NCBI GenBank assembly: GCA_005217565.1 | Contig: SJCO01000021.1 | Location: 1 to 64,000, forward strand | Direction of reading: 5' to 3' | DNA from: Puteibacter caeruleilacunae | GTDB taxonomy: Bacteria; Bacteroidota; Bacteroidia; Bacteroidales; Prolixibacteraceae | DNA length: 64,000 nt | Shown here: piece by piece, positions 17,227 through 25,956 of the stretch | How positions within the stretch are numbered: position 1 is the first letter of the stretch | Layout: every line of letters begins with the position of its first letter | The notes under the pieces: generated by a model | Databases searched by the model: none | Told to the model about the DNA's origin: nothing | Seen by the model: the letters and a program-made list of their open reading frames with translations, nothing else | Position numbers and translations under genes: made by a program

Positions 17227-19053
17227 ATGAAGATATTATCATTTTGTAGTTTAATTGTTTGGCTGCTATTTGCTGGTGGCGCAAGTGCAATAGAAAAGAC
17301 TGAAGGTAAAAAGTTATCCTTAGAGAAATTAACGGTAATGGATGATGGGTTTTACCGTCTTCCAAAAGCGAAAGGATCGAAGGTGATGAAAGAGGTACTG
17401 GATGTGACATGTGGTGATGGGGATGTTTTATCGCTCGATTTTAAAGTGGATAAAGCGAGTAAGGACGACTTTGAGAACCGGGGGTGTGTTGCTGCTGCAG
17501 GATATCGTATTGATGGATGTAATTTTATTGTCGATAATAACAAGAAAGACCTGAGAATTTATGTCGGTTATGGAGATCATACAAAATCACCATATTACAT
17601 TATCAATCGTCATACTGAACGTAATAAAGTGACGCTTCATGTTAAGAAAATATCCAACGGATTTGAGTGGATGGTTGAAGGTGTGCACAAAAATATTGGA
17701 AATACTATTGAAAAGGAGTCTAAATCAAAGAAGGGTGTTGATTTTGTATATGTTCCTGTGAATTCTGGTGAATTGAATTATTCAGTTGGTAACTTGACGA
17801 TAGGGGCATTTGATCGATGGACTTATGAAGAGGGGGAGTTACATCCTTTGTTTAAGTATGAGGCTACTGCGGTTAATAAATACGACTGGGAGGAGCCTGC
17901 TGCCAAGCACTTGGTGTTGGAAGATGCTAAAGGTAAACTTACAGAGAAAGAGCTTAACGGACTTGAGAAATATTTGTTAGGGTATGAGTTGCCTCGTCAC
18001 AACCATATGAATTACTATTTCCGTAAGCGGATGAATAGTTACATGATGGAGTGGGTGTATGAGCAGACTAATAACATTAAGTTGGTGGATAGGGCTATTG
18101 AGGTTGCTCGTCGTGCTATTCATTATCGTAACGACAACTTTGGGAAGTACAAGATTAGCTATGATCGCAGTGTGGCGCCATTGTGGCCTAATTTTAAAGA
18201 GGTGGAAGTTTATGAAGATGGTACTACTGGATTAGTTCCTGGTGCTGCTACATTTGCCGGATTACCTACGATCTCGGTTGCTGTTAGAATGATTGCTTCG
18301 CATCAGGATTTATGGAATAAATCTTATCAGGGTGTTTCTTATAAGGAAATTGCAATGGGATTGATTGACGAAGCTTTGAAAACAATCGATTATACTTATG
18401 ATGTGTTTGTTGGTGAGGATAATCTGATTCGTTATCCGAATACGCTGTTACGAAAAGAGTGGCACGGAAGAGTTTATATTTTTAACCGTGTGTTTCCTGT
18501 GATTAGTGGATCTATTCCATTGGTTGAGGCTATGGAAAAATTTGGGATTAGAGAAGATAAGGTGAAGGAGATTGATGCTGTGAATCAAGCAATGATTGAT
18601 TACTTGAAATCAGAAATGGTATTCTATGGTAATGAAAGAAAGCAGTGTTTACGCTACCCTTATAGTCAGGCTTTGAAAGAAAAGGCAGCGCTGAAAGGGG
18701 CGGTACAGGTTGAGGATTTTACTCATGGATCGTTCGATTCACGCGATTTCCAATTGTTTTATAAAAGTGGGCGATATAACTTTGGTGAGAATATCATAAA
18801 AGCAATGGCTAATACGTTGGCCGATTTGGTGGTTAAAGGTGATGGCAAGTTTGCTGGAACAATGAGTGGCAAAGGGAAAGCCAAGTCGTTTGGTACTCCT
18901 ATCTCTTTTGATGGTTTTATCTGGTATGCACAATATCGACCTGAATTGTATGATTCATTGATCAACCATATTCTTGACAATGGAGTTGCCAAAAAGAATG
19001 GCGTGTATGATGTGTATTGTCTTTACGAGATTCTGAAGATGAAAGAAAGGTAG
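17227..19053 (+). CDS. Putative secreted glycan-active enzyme, family not recognised
   Basis: 608 residues, signal peptide 1-21. Two parts can be seen. Residues about 28-215 are beta-rich (alternating hydrophobic strands; ends LTIGAFDRWTYEEGE) and look like a beta-sandwich. Residues about 235-608 are mainly helical, like an (alpha/alpha) toroid of lyases and glycosidases. Conserved-looking polar clusters that could form an active site are YDRSVAPLWPNF (312-323), WHGRVYIFNRVFP (412-424) and VEDFTHGSFDSRDF (495-508). The gene ends the locus that holds PL8 and two GH88 enzymes but has its own upstream region after the susD terminator. A lyase or hydrolase acting on chondroitin/hyaluronan or a related uronic-acid glycan is the best inference. 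I cannot assign a CAZy family. A dense 8-bp tandem array begins at its stop codon. Confidence 0.6.
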   Translation: MKILSFCSLIVWLLFAGGASAIEKTEGKKLSLEKLTVMDDGFYRLPKAKGSKVMKEVLDVTCGDGDVLSLDFKVDKASKDDFENRGCVAAAGYRIDGCNFIVDNNKKDLRIYVGYGDHTKSPYYIINRHTERNKVTLHVKKISNGFEWMVEGVHKNIGNTIEKESKSKKGVDFVYVPVNSGELNYSVGNLTIGAFDRWTYEEGELHPLFKYEATAVNKYDWEEPAAKHLVLEDAKGKLTEKELNGLEKYLLGYELPRHNHMNYYFRKRMNSYMMEWVYEQTNNIKLVDRAIEVARRAIHYRNDNFGKYKISYDRSVAPLWPNFKEVEVYEDGTTGLVPGAATFAGLPTISVAVRMIASHQDLWNKSYQGVSYKEIAMGLIDEALKTIDYTYDVFVGEDNLIRYPNTLLRKEWHGRVYIFNRVFPVISGSIPLVEAMEKFGIREDKVKEIDAVNQAMIDYLKSEMVFYGNERKQCLRYPYSQALKEKAALKGAVQVEDFTHGSFDSRDFQLFYKSGRYNFGENIIKAMANTLADLVVKGDGKFAGTMSGKGKAKSFGTPISFDGFIWYAQYRPELYDSLINHILDNGVAKKNGVYDVYCLYEILKMKER

Positions 19054-19140
19054 GACGGTTGAAAGGTTGGAAGGTTGGAAGGTTGAAAGGTTGAAAGGTA
19101 GGACGGTTGGACGGTTGGACGGTTGGACGGTTGGATGGTT
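19049..19140 (+). repeat. 8-bp tandem array, 11.5 units
   Basis: Eleven consecutive units of GGTTGGAC type (variants GGTTGAAA, GGTTGGAA, GGTAGGAC, GGTTGGAT) plus a half unit, all in strict 8-bp register. The first unit includes the TAG stop of the preceding gene. Units of one variant are clustered, which suggests slippage. The region after it (19141-19239) has two copies of GGCTGTCAGGTG and a GGAAACCGGA word that recurs after the genes ending at 59171 and 61048. Confidence 0.9.
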
Positions 19141-19239
19141 TTGGCTGTCAGGTGCTGGAGACCGGAAAACGGAAACCGGAGGCTGTCAGGTGTGGGAGCA
19201 GCTCGTTAGAGATGCTAATGTTTGTAGAAAAAAAGCAAA

Positions 19240-20409
19240 ATGAAAAGAATTACATCATTTCTGCGCGAAGGATCAGCTTCGCTCATCTTGGGGATCATTA
19301 TCCTGGCAGGACTGGGTATAACCCTGCATGGGAGTCTTTGGGGATATTCCGTAGATCAACTTCTCGGAGGGGATTCTCATGAGAATCGTCTGTTTATCCC
19401 TGATGCCGGGAACCTTAAAGATGCAGGTTATCCTAATGCAACAATAGATTCAATCAATGCAGGAACCTGGACTATCACAGGCAAAGATGGAAAACTACAA
19501 GGTACAGTTGTGTCTAGCTCCTTTACAGAAAAACAAATGCCAGGCTATGGTGGACCAGTACCTGTTCTGCTGTACCTGAATTGTGATTCTACACTACAGA
19601 AAATTCAGGTGATGGAAAATCATGAGACACCTGAATTTATCGAAGATATCATTGAGGAAGGAATGCTGAAATCGTGGGAAGGGAAAAAGGCACAGTTGGC
19701 ATTAAATCTTGACGTAGATGGTTTAAGTGGAGCAACCATGACCAGCGATGCTATTGCTTCATCGGTAAGAGGCTCCCTGGCTATGTATATTGGGACAGAG
19801 AGTGCTAACAAGTCTCCGCTTTCAATGAGCGATATTATTCCTTTATTGGTGATTGTTTTTGGTGCATATAATGCCATAGGGAAAGTATCGAATAAGAAGC
19901 TGCGCCAATTGCAATTGGGACTAAATGTTGTGGTGTTGGGTGTTTGGTATGGGAAATTTCTTTCTCTGGCTTTTCTTGTGAAGTTTGTTGCGATGGATAA
20001 TATACTGATCGTATTTCCCTTACAGGTATTGTTGGTGGCGATATTACTATGGGGGATAGTCCTTAGGAAAAAGAATCTTTATTGCACTTGGTTCTGTCCT
20101 TTTGGAGCAGCACAGGAATTATTAGGACAACTGCCATTGCAGCAGCTTAAGATATCACCTAAGGTCAATAAAATATTGCTGAAATTCAGAGAAGCTACTT
20201 TGATGCTGTTATTAATCCTGATTTGGTTTGGAGTAACTGAAACAGTCTTAAATTACGAGCCATTTGCAGTATTTTCAATTATGCGATCGGGATGGATTGT
20301 CAATACATTAGCTGTTTTATTTCTGACGTTATCGGTATTTATAAAACGTCCTTGGTGTAGGTTCGTTTGTCCGTTAGGTGAAATCCTAAAATGGTCTCAT
20401 AAAAAATGA
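19240..20409 (+). CDS. Membrane FMN-binding / 4Fe-4S protein, NosR-like
   Basis: 389 residues. One N-terminal membrane span (about 12-34), a periplasmic FMN-binding domain (about 60-185), then four or five spans (from about 195). The motif DGLSGATMTSDA holds Thr166, the expected site of covalent FMN attachment by an ApbE-type transferase in RnfG/NqrC/NosR families. Two CxxxCP motifs of the NosR/NapH type follow: Cys282/Cys286 (CTWFCPFG) and Cys373/Cys377 (CRFVCPLG), the second almost at the C-terminus. Full ferredoxin domains of four cysteines are absent, so any Fe-S cluster needs cysteines from both motifs. Likely role: electron transfer across the inner membrane to a periplasmic acceptor. 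The acceptor is unknown; the neighbouring gene at 20498 is a candidate partner. Confidence 0.8.
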   Translation: MKRITSFLREGSASLILGIIILAGLGITLHGSLWGYSVDQLLGGDSHENRLFIPDAGNLKDAGYPNATIDSINAGTWTITGKDGKLQGTVVSSSFTEKQMPGYGGPVPVLLYLNCDSTLQKIQVMENHETPEFIEDIIEEGMLKSWEGKKAQLALNLDVDGLSGATMTSDAIASSVRGSLAMYIGTESANKSPLSMSDIIPLLVIVFGAYNAIGKVSNKKLRQLQLGLNVVVLGVWYGKFLSLAFLVKFVAMDNILIVFPLQVLLVAILLWGIVLRKKNLYCTWFCPFGAAQELLGQLPLQQLKISPKVNKILLKFREATLMLLLILIWFGVTETVLNYEPFAVFSIMRSGWIVNTLAVLFLTLSVFIKRPWCRFVCPLGEILKWSHKK

Positions 20410-20497
20410 GGATGATTGTAGGAGAGATGCAATGGTTGATGTTCGCAAAGTAAGTGTAGTAAATAGTCTGAAGTCAAAAAGAATAAAATAGATTGCA

Positions 20498-21412
20498 ATG
20501 AGTTTTTCAAAACGTTTAAATATTTTCCTTGGTCTGATTGTATTGGGATTATTAATCTTAATTCAAACGAGTAAGAACAATTCTAATGCAGCGCTTGATT
20601 TGTTTAATAAAATGAAGAAGCAAGAATCGGCAGAGCAGGCAAAGGAGACAGTGAAAACACATCGTGCATGGGTGTCATTGACAGTATCGGAGAGTAAGCG
20701 ATTAATCGGACGAGGATTAAGAGAATATAAGCCAATCAAAGAAAATCTTAAGAACGGACAGATCATTATTGCCCGGGGATCAACAAATACTTACGTTGCA
20801 GAGGAACTATTAAATGATTCTATTCAGCATGGGCGATTTTTAACTGGTCGTATCACGCCTCAAAAGAATTATAAGAGGAAGCGGTTTAAAAATGCCATAG
20901 CGGAGATCTATTTGAAAGCTGGTGAGCATGTTGAAATGTCATTTGATGAGGCTCTGACTAACCTAAAGGAAGGAGCTATAGTGTTGAAGGGTGCTAATGT
21001 GTTAAACTATCACGAAAAGAGTGCTGCAGTATTAATTGGACATCCAACAGGGGGAACCATTGGAAAAATGTTGCCAGTAATTAAAGACAATAGAGCTCGG
21101 TTGATTATTCCTGTAGGATTAGAAAAGAATATATCTGCACCGATGGCTCAGTTATTAGATAAGCATAAGAACAAATTAGAGAATGTAGGGCGAAGTGTTC
21201 CTCGTATTTGGCCACTTCCAGGTGAGGTGTTTACCGAGATTGAAGCAATTAAGCAGTTTGCTGATGTTGAGGTTTACCAATTAGCCTCAGGAGGATTAGC
21301 AGGAGCAGAAGGTGCAGTGAGTCTCGTAATTGAAGGTAATAAATCAGAGGTTGAGAAGGCCTTGAATATTGTAAATGATATTCAGGGAGAACCATCGTTT
21401 TACAAGAGATAG
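20498..21412 (+). CDS. Membrane-anchored conserved protein of unknown function
   Basis: 304 residues. One N-terminal signal anchor (about 8-25), then a soluble alpha/beta domain outside the membrane. Motifs that look conserved are IGRGLREY (about 66-73), IIARGSTNTYVAEELL (about 85-100), a GHPTGGTIGKMLP segment (about 181-193) and a glycine-rich LASGGLAGAEGAVSL near the end. These glycine-rich turns and the GSTNTYVAEE segment resemble a ligand-binding enzyme domain, but I do not recognise the family. It follows the FMN/Fe-S protein by 88 bp on the same strand and may be its partner. Confidence 0.6.
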   Translation: MSFSKRLNIFLGLIVLGLLILIQTSKNNSNAALDLFNKMKKQESAEQAKETVKTHRAWVSLTVSESKRLIGRGLREYKPIKENLKNGQIIIARGSTNTYVAEELLNDSIQHGRFLTGRITPQKNYKRKRFKNAIAEIYLKAGEHVEMSFDEALTNLKEGAIVLKGANVLNYHEKSAAVLIGHPTGGTIGKMLPVIKDNRARLIIPVGLEKNISAPMAQLLDKHKNKLENVGRSVPRIWPLPGEVFTEIEAIKQFADVEVYQLASGGLAGAEGAVSLVIEGNKSEVEKALNIVNDIQGEPSFYKR

Positions 21413-21650
21413 AATCTTTCATTATTGTTATTGAAGGGGGCAATGTTCCCCCCTATAACTGCACCCTGCATCTCTGCTGCTTGTTCCTGCACTCTGCTCT
21501 CTGCTCTCTGCTCTCTGCTCTCTGTTCCTGTTCCTGTTCCTGTTCCTGTTCCTGTTCCTGTTCCCAGCTCCCTGCTCTTTTGCTGAATTGAGTTTCTATG
21601 TCGGGTGACTAATTTCCAGTCAATCATTAATATTCCGAATGTTGTGCCAA
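21413..21650 (+). repeat. Intergenic microsatellites: 7-bp then 6-bp arrays
   Basis: A pyrimidine-rich block: a period-7 TGCTCTC array (about 21492-21523, four units) changes directly into six perfect GTTCCT units (21524-21559) and a partial one. No ORF on the plus strand; on the minus strand the array would code repetitive Gly/Thr, which I regard as spurious. Confidence 0.85.
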
Positions 21651-21716
21651 TTAACCTAAATTAACGTTGATTGGCATTGCATTAACCCACTTTTAGAATA
21701 AACCTAACTTACTTAG
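21651..21716 (+). promoter_or_regulatory. TTAACC three-box promoter, site A
   Basis: Boxes TTAACC (21651), TTAACG (21661) and TTAACC (21682), then a -7-like TTACTTAG at 21709-21716. Distances 10, 21 and 27 bp are the same as in sites B (30733) and C (36935). It lies 93 bp before the thioredoxin gene at 21809. Likely a binding site of the response regulator encoded at 28503. Confidence 0.6.
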
Positions 21717-21808
21717 CCGTAGGATTTAAGAATCGAATGTTGGTGGTTCATAAATCCTGAATCATTACGGACTTAAAATCACAATATAGAAACTTAACAT
21801 CAGTAATC

Positions 21809-23080
21809 ATGAAGAGATTAATTGTATTTTTATTTGTGGCACTGTACGCATTAGGCGCAAGTGCTGAAGGAATCAACTTTTTCCATGGAACATATGCGGA
21901 GGCATTGGCCAAAGCTAAAGCGGAAAAGAAGTTGTTATTTGTCGATTTTTACACCTCATGGTGCGGACCATGTAAAAAGATGGCGGCCACCATTTTTACG
22001 AGACCCGAAGTAGGGGAGTATTTCAATAAAAACTTTATCGCACTGAAAGTCGATGCCGAAAGAGGAGAGGGTGTGAAGCTATCGCAGGATAATAAGGTAA
22101 GAGGTTATCCCACCATGATTTTCTTTAATGCCGATGGTACAGAGAACAAGCGACTGGTTGGCGCTACTCCTGATGCGGCTTTCTTTTTAAGTTTTGCCAA
22201 ACAGGTTACCGGCGAGGAAACTTCATTTTTGGAACAATACAAAGCCTACGAAAACGGGAAAAAGGATCCGGAATTTGTTCGTGACCTTATTCTTAGTGGA
22301 GGCGTTTACGCAGCAACTTTACCCAGAGAGGAGCAGAAAGATTGGTTCGCTAAGCTTAGAGGGATGGCGAATGGGTATTTCGAGCAAAAGAAACCAGCAG
22401 AAATGGTTAATACAAAAGATTTCCGCATGATATCGATGTATTTGGATGGACCAAATAATGGAAATCCCTTTGTGGAACATATCTACAATAATTATAAAGC
22501 CTGGAAAAAAGTTGTGCCTGTGGCGGATCTTACCAAGTTTATGTTTCGAACCAATAACCAGTCTATTCATAACGCTTATCGAAAAGGGAATCTGAAATTT
22601 CGTGAGTACCTGAAGGATATCCATAACCGATTGGCGCAGGCATATAAGGATGCTGATGCTGACGCTGAGGATACTTATCAAATGATGACATTTGTTGGAG
22701 AAGCTGGGTATTGTTTACACGGACAAAAAGATATTGATGGATATCTTGAGTGGAATGCTAAATTTATAGCTTATCAGAAAGAAAAAGGGACGCTACAGGC
22801 CAGAGGCTATGTGCATATTGTAGCTAACCTGTATCAGGTTGCCAGCGATTATATTAAGGAATCACAGATTAAGAAGGTGATTGCACTTTGCGATGAGGGA
22901 TTAGCACTTGATGCAAAAAATACAATGCTTTTATCGAATCAAGGTGATTATTATGCATTGCTAGGCGATAAGACGAAAGCCCTTGAATGCTATGAAAAAG
23001 TGATTGAAGTTTCGAAAGGCCAAAGAGGAGAAGCTTATTTCAAGAAAATTATGGGTGACAAGATTGCTGCGTTGAAATAA
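21809..23080 (+). CDS. Periplasmic thioredoxin-like protein with helical C-terminal domain
   Basis: 423 residues, signal peptide 1-19. Residues about 25-135 are a thioredoxin fold with the active site WCGPC (Cys52/Cys55) and the cis-proline segment GYPTMIFF near 95. The start FFHGTYAEALAKAKAEKK is the same as in the 28015 product and resembles the DUF255/thioredoxin-7 group. Residues about 140-423 are helical with a TPR-like end (ALLGDKTKALECYEKVIEV), probably for protein contacts. It should reduce or exchange disulfides of exported proteins. First gene of a same-strand run with the M16 peptidase 47 bp downstream, and preceded by the TTAACC three-box promoter shared with the 30829 gene. Confidence 0.85.
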   Translation: MKRLIVFLFVALYALGASAEGINFFHGTYAEALAKAKAEKKLLFVDFYTSWCGPCKKMAATIFTRPEVGEYFNKNFIALKVDAERGEGVKLSQDNKVRGYPTMIFFNADGTENKRLVGATPDAAFFLSFAKQVTGEETSFLEQYKAYENGKKDPEFVRDLILSGGVYAATLPREEQKDWFAKLRGMANGYFEQKKPAEMVNTKDFRMISMYLDGPNNGNPFVEHIYNNYKAWKKVVPVADLTKFMFRTNNQSIHNAYRKGNLKFREYLKDIHNRLAQAYKDADADAEDTYQMMTFVGEAGYCLHGQKDIDGYLEWNAKFIAYQKEKGTLQARGYVHIVANLYQVASDYIKESQIKKVIALCDEGLALDAKNTMLLSNQGDYYALLGDKTKALECYEKVIEVSKGQRGEAYFKKIMGDKIAALK

Positions 23081-23127
23081 TAGGTTGCAGGTTAATACTT
23101 TGTGATAATAATTGGAGAATAACAAGA

Positions 23128-25944
23128 ATGAAAAAAATAATAACATTCAGGTATCTGATAACACTGGTCTGTTTTATTGGAATAGGAGGAATGTCTGTAG
23201 CACAAAATAAAACAACGATCCCGCTTAATGAGAGTGTTAAATATGGAAAGCTGGGGAATGGGATGACTTATTATGTGTTGCATAATGAGGAGCCGAAAGA
23301 TCGGGCAAGTTTTTATTTTGTACAGAATGTAGGTGCAATTTTAGAAGAGGACTCACAAAATGGTCTGGCTCACTTTCTGGAGCATATGGCTTTTAACGGA
23401 TTGAAAAACTTTCCTGGAAAAAGTATGATCAGTTATCTTGAAAGTAGTGGAATTAAGTTTGGTCGCGATATTAATGCATATACTGCGCAGGATGAGACGG
23501 TTTATAATATTAGCAATATTCCTGTAGCGAATGAGCATCTAATCGATTCTGCATTGTTGGCGCTACACGATTGGTCGGGAGGGTTACTTCTGGAAGCTGC
23601 CGAAATAGAGGCAGAGCGTGGCGTTATTCATGAAGAATGGAGAACCCGGCGCAATGTGAGAAAGCGTTTGAATGATCAATCTACTCCTGTGGTTTATAAT
23701 CATTCAAAGTATGCCGATCGGGACATTATTGGTTCATTAGATGTGATTGATCATTTTAAACATCAGGAGTTGCGTGATTATTACAATAAATGGTATCGCC
23801 CTGATTTACAGGCAGTGATTGTGGTGGGTGATTTCGATGCCAACACGATGGAACAGAAAGTAAAGACATTGTTCTCCCAAATTCCAGAAAAAGAAAATGC
23901 CGCTGAGCGTGTCTATTATCCTGTGGAAGACTCAAATAAAACAGGATATGTTATGGCCAAAGATAAGGAAGCGCGGGTAGTGTCGATTAACTGGATTTTC
24001 AGAAAGCCTGTGGTTACATTGCGCGATGAGGCTTTTGTAAGGAATAATTATGTACACGGTATGTTCAATACGATGTTTAACAGTCGCTTGAGTGAAATTC
24101 TTCGTCAACCAGAATGTGCTGCCGTAAGTATGCAGATTGGTAATTTCGAGATGGCACGAACAAAAGCTGCTAATTATATAGGTGTTGTGCCTAAGGAGAA
24201 TAGGGAGTTGGAAGCCTTTGAGCAATTTATGACCGAATTTGAACGTGTACGCCGATATGGCTTTACTCAGTCGGAATTAGATCGTACGAAGGTTCAATTT
24301 CTGCGTAATGTGGAATCATACTATGAAAACAGGGAGAAGATCTCTAATGAATCGTGGGCCAATAAACTACAAAGGCACTTTTTAAAAGCAGTACCAACGC
24401 CTTCGGTTGAACAGGATGTAAAACTTTCAAATCAAATAATTCCTTCCATTACTCTTGAAGAGGTAAATGTAATTGTGGAAGAGTTTATGACCTTGAATAA
24501 TAGTGTATTTTCGTTATCAGGTCCAGATAAGGAGGATATTCATTACCCGACAATGGAGGAGTTGTTTGGTATAATTAAGAACGTTGAATCGGTGGATGTG
24601 GCGGCTTATGAAGATGAAGCAGACAATGCTCCTTTGGTAACTGATGAACTAATTGATGTGCAGGTTGTTGAGGGGTCGGTTGTTGAAGGGATTGAGGCTC
24701 AGAGTTATGTGTTGGCTAATGGCGCACGTGTTGTGTTACTGCCAACTGATTATAGTAAAGATCAAATCTTATTTAACGCTTATAGTTTTGGAGGTAAGTC
24801 GTTGTTGAATCGCGATGAATTAGAATCGGCAGATGTTGCAGCTGCCTTGGCTCAGATTTCTGGAGTAGGATCATTTAATGCCATCCAATTGCGGAAAAAA
24901 TTGACAGGTAAAATAGCCAGTGTAAAGCCTCAGCTGAGTGAATTTACCGAAGGTTTCGAAGGAAGCTCTTCAGCAAAGGATCTTGAAACATTGTTGCAGT
25001 TGATATATATGCGCTTTGAGCATCCTCGTTTTGATGAGCAGGCTTTAAAAGCTACGATGGGAATGTGGCGTAATAACCTGGTTAATGCAAAAGCTGATAA
25101 TAATAAAGCATTACAGGATACCATTGGTCAGTTGAACGCGAACCATCATGAACGCGCTTTGATGTTTAGCGAAGCTTTTCTTGATAATGTAAGCTTTGAT
25201 AAAGCGAAGAATATTTATTTAAATCGCTTCCAGAATGCTGATGAATTTACATTCTTGTTTGTAGGGAATCTGGATGTTAAAAAAGATTTACCACTTATCG
25301 CTAAGTATATCGGTAATATAAAAGCTAACAAGCGTCAGGAGAATTGGGTAGACCATGAGATGCGTATGGCAGAAGGAGCTTCACAGAGAGTATTCGAACG
25401 AGAGATGCAGGTTCCTAAGACTACCGTTTATTATGGCGTTAATAATGAAGTAGAATATAGTCTGAAGACACGCATGTATGTGCGAGTAGTAGCAGAACTA
25501 TTGTCGAAAAGATATATGGAAACCATCCGTGAGGAAGAAGGTGGTAGCTATGGTGTTGCTGTTCGTCCTATGATTTCAAAATTACCTTATGAACATGCTC
25601 AAATAACTGTAAACTTTGATTGTGCACCTGAAAAGCAGGAGCGATTAAGAGAGATTGTTAATGAGGAGATTGAAAAGATAGCGAGTAAAACATGTAATGA
25701 AGTCGACCTTGACGAGATTAAAAAGAACTATGTGAAGAGTAGGGCAGAGGCAGAAAAGCAAAATAGTTTCTGGTTGAGCGTGATCAAAGGATCGTTGATG
25801 AATAACGAAGCGATTGCATCTACTAAGGAATACAATGATCTTGTAAATGGTATTGATGCCAAGAGCGTACTGAAATTTGCTAAGAAGTTTTTTAAGAACC
25901 CTGATTCTGTAGAGGTTGTTATGAATCCTAAAGAATCGAAATAA
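23128..25944 (+). CDS. M16 family zinc metallopeptidase (periplasmic, two-domain)
   Basis: 938 residues, signal peptide to about residue 26 (SVAQ). The inverted zinc motif HFLEH (His82, Glu85, His86) is in LAHFLEHMAFNG, and the third zinc ligand is Glu163 in EAERGVIHEEW. The length fits the double M16A/M16C arrangement: an active half (about 35-270) and an inactive half (from about 520). The RxxxY-type substrate-binding region appears near the C-terminus (EEEGGSYGVAV, about 806-816). Members degrade peptides or unfolded proteins in the periplasm. The next gene starts 12 bp on, so they are co-transcribed. Confidence 0.92.
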   Translation: MKKIITFRYLITLVCFIGIGGMSVAQNKTTIPLNESVKYGKLGNGMTYYVLHNEEPKDRASFYFVQNVGAILEEDSQNGLAHFLEHMAFNGLKNFPGKSMISYLESSGIKFGRDINAYTAQDETVYNISNIPVANEHLIDSALLALHDWSGGLLLEAAEIEAERGVIHEEWRTRRNVRKRLNDQSTPVVYNHSKYADRDIIGSLDVIDHFKHQELRDYYNKWYRPDLQAVIVVGDFDANTMEQKVKTLFSQIPEKENAAERVYYPVEDSNKTGYVMAKDKEARVVSINWIFRKPVVTLRDEAFVRNNYVHGMFNTMFNSRLSEILRQPECAAVSMQIGNFEMARTKAANYIGVVPKENRELEAFEQFMTEFERVRRYGFTQSELDRTKVQFLRNVESYYENREKISNESWANKLQRHFLKAVPTPSVEQDVKLSNQIIPSITLEEVNVIVEEFMTLNNSVFSLSGPDKEDIHYPTMEELFGIIKNVESVDVAAYEDEADNAPLVTDELIDVQVVEGSVVEGIEAQSYVLANGARVVLLPTDYSKDQILFNAYSFGGKSLLNRDELESADVAAALAQISGVGSFNAIQLRKKLTGKIASVKPQLSEFTEGFEGSSSAKDLETLLQLIYMRFEHPRFDEQALKATMGMWRNNLVNAKADNNKALQDTIGQLNANHHERALMFSEAFLDNVSFDKAKNIYLNRFQNADEFTFLFVGNLDVKKDLPLIAKYIGNIKANKRQENWVDHEMRMAEGASQRVFEREMQVPKTTVYYGVNNEVEYSLKTRMYVRVVAELLSKRYMETIREEEGGSYGVAVRPMISKLPYEHAQITVNFDCAPEKQERLREIVNEEIEKIASKTCNEVDLDEIKKNYVKSRAEAEKQNSFWLSVIKGSLMNNEAIASTKEYNDLVNGIDAKSVLKFAKKFFKNPDSVEVVMNPKESK

Positions 25945-25956
25945 AAAAATAGTGTT

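Noticed and set aside
19107-19382. 91-codon ORF through the 8-bp array and into the FMN/Fe-S gene
   Set aside because: Its first part is translated tandem repeat and the rest is an out-of-frame shadow of the gene at 19240.
19049-21564. Possible CRISPR array
   Set aside because: The units are 6-8 bp contiguous repeats with no unique spacers, so these are microsatellites.
21400-21627. Minus-strand ORF with Gly/Thr repeats
   Set aside because: It is only the GTTCCT array read in reverse; no start context or family.
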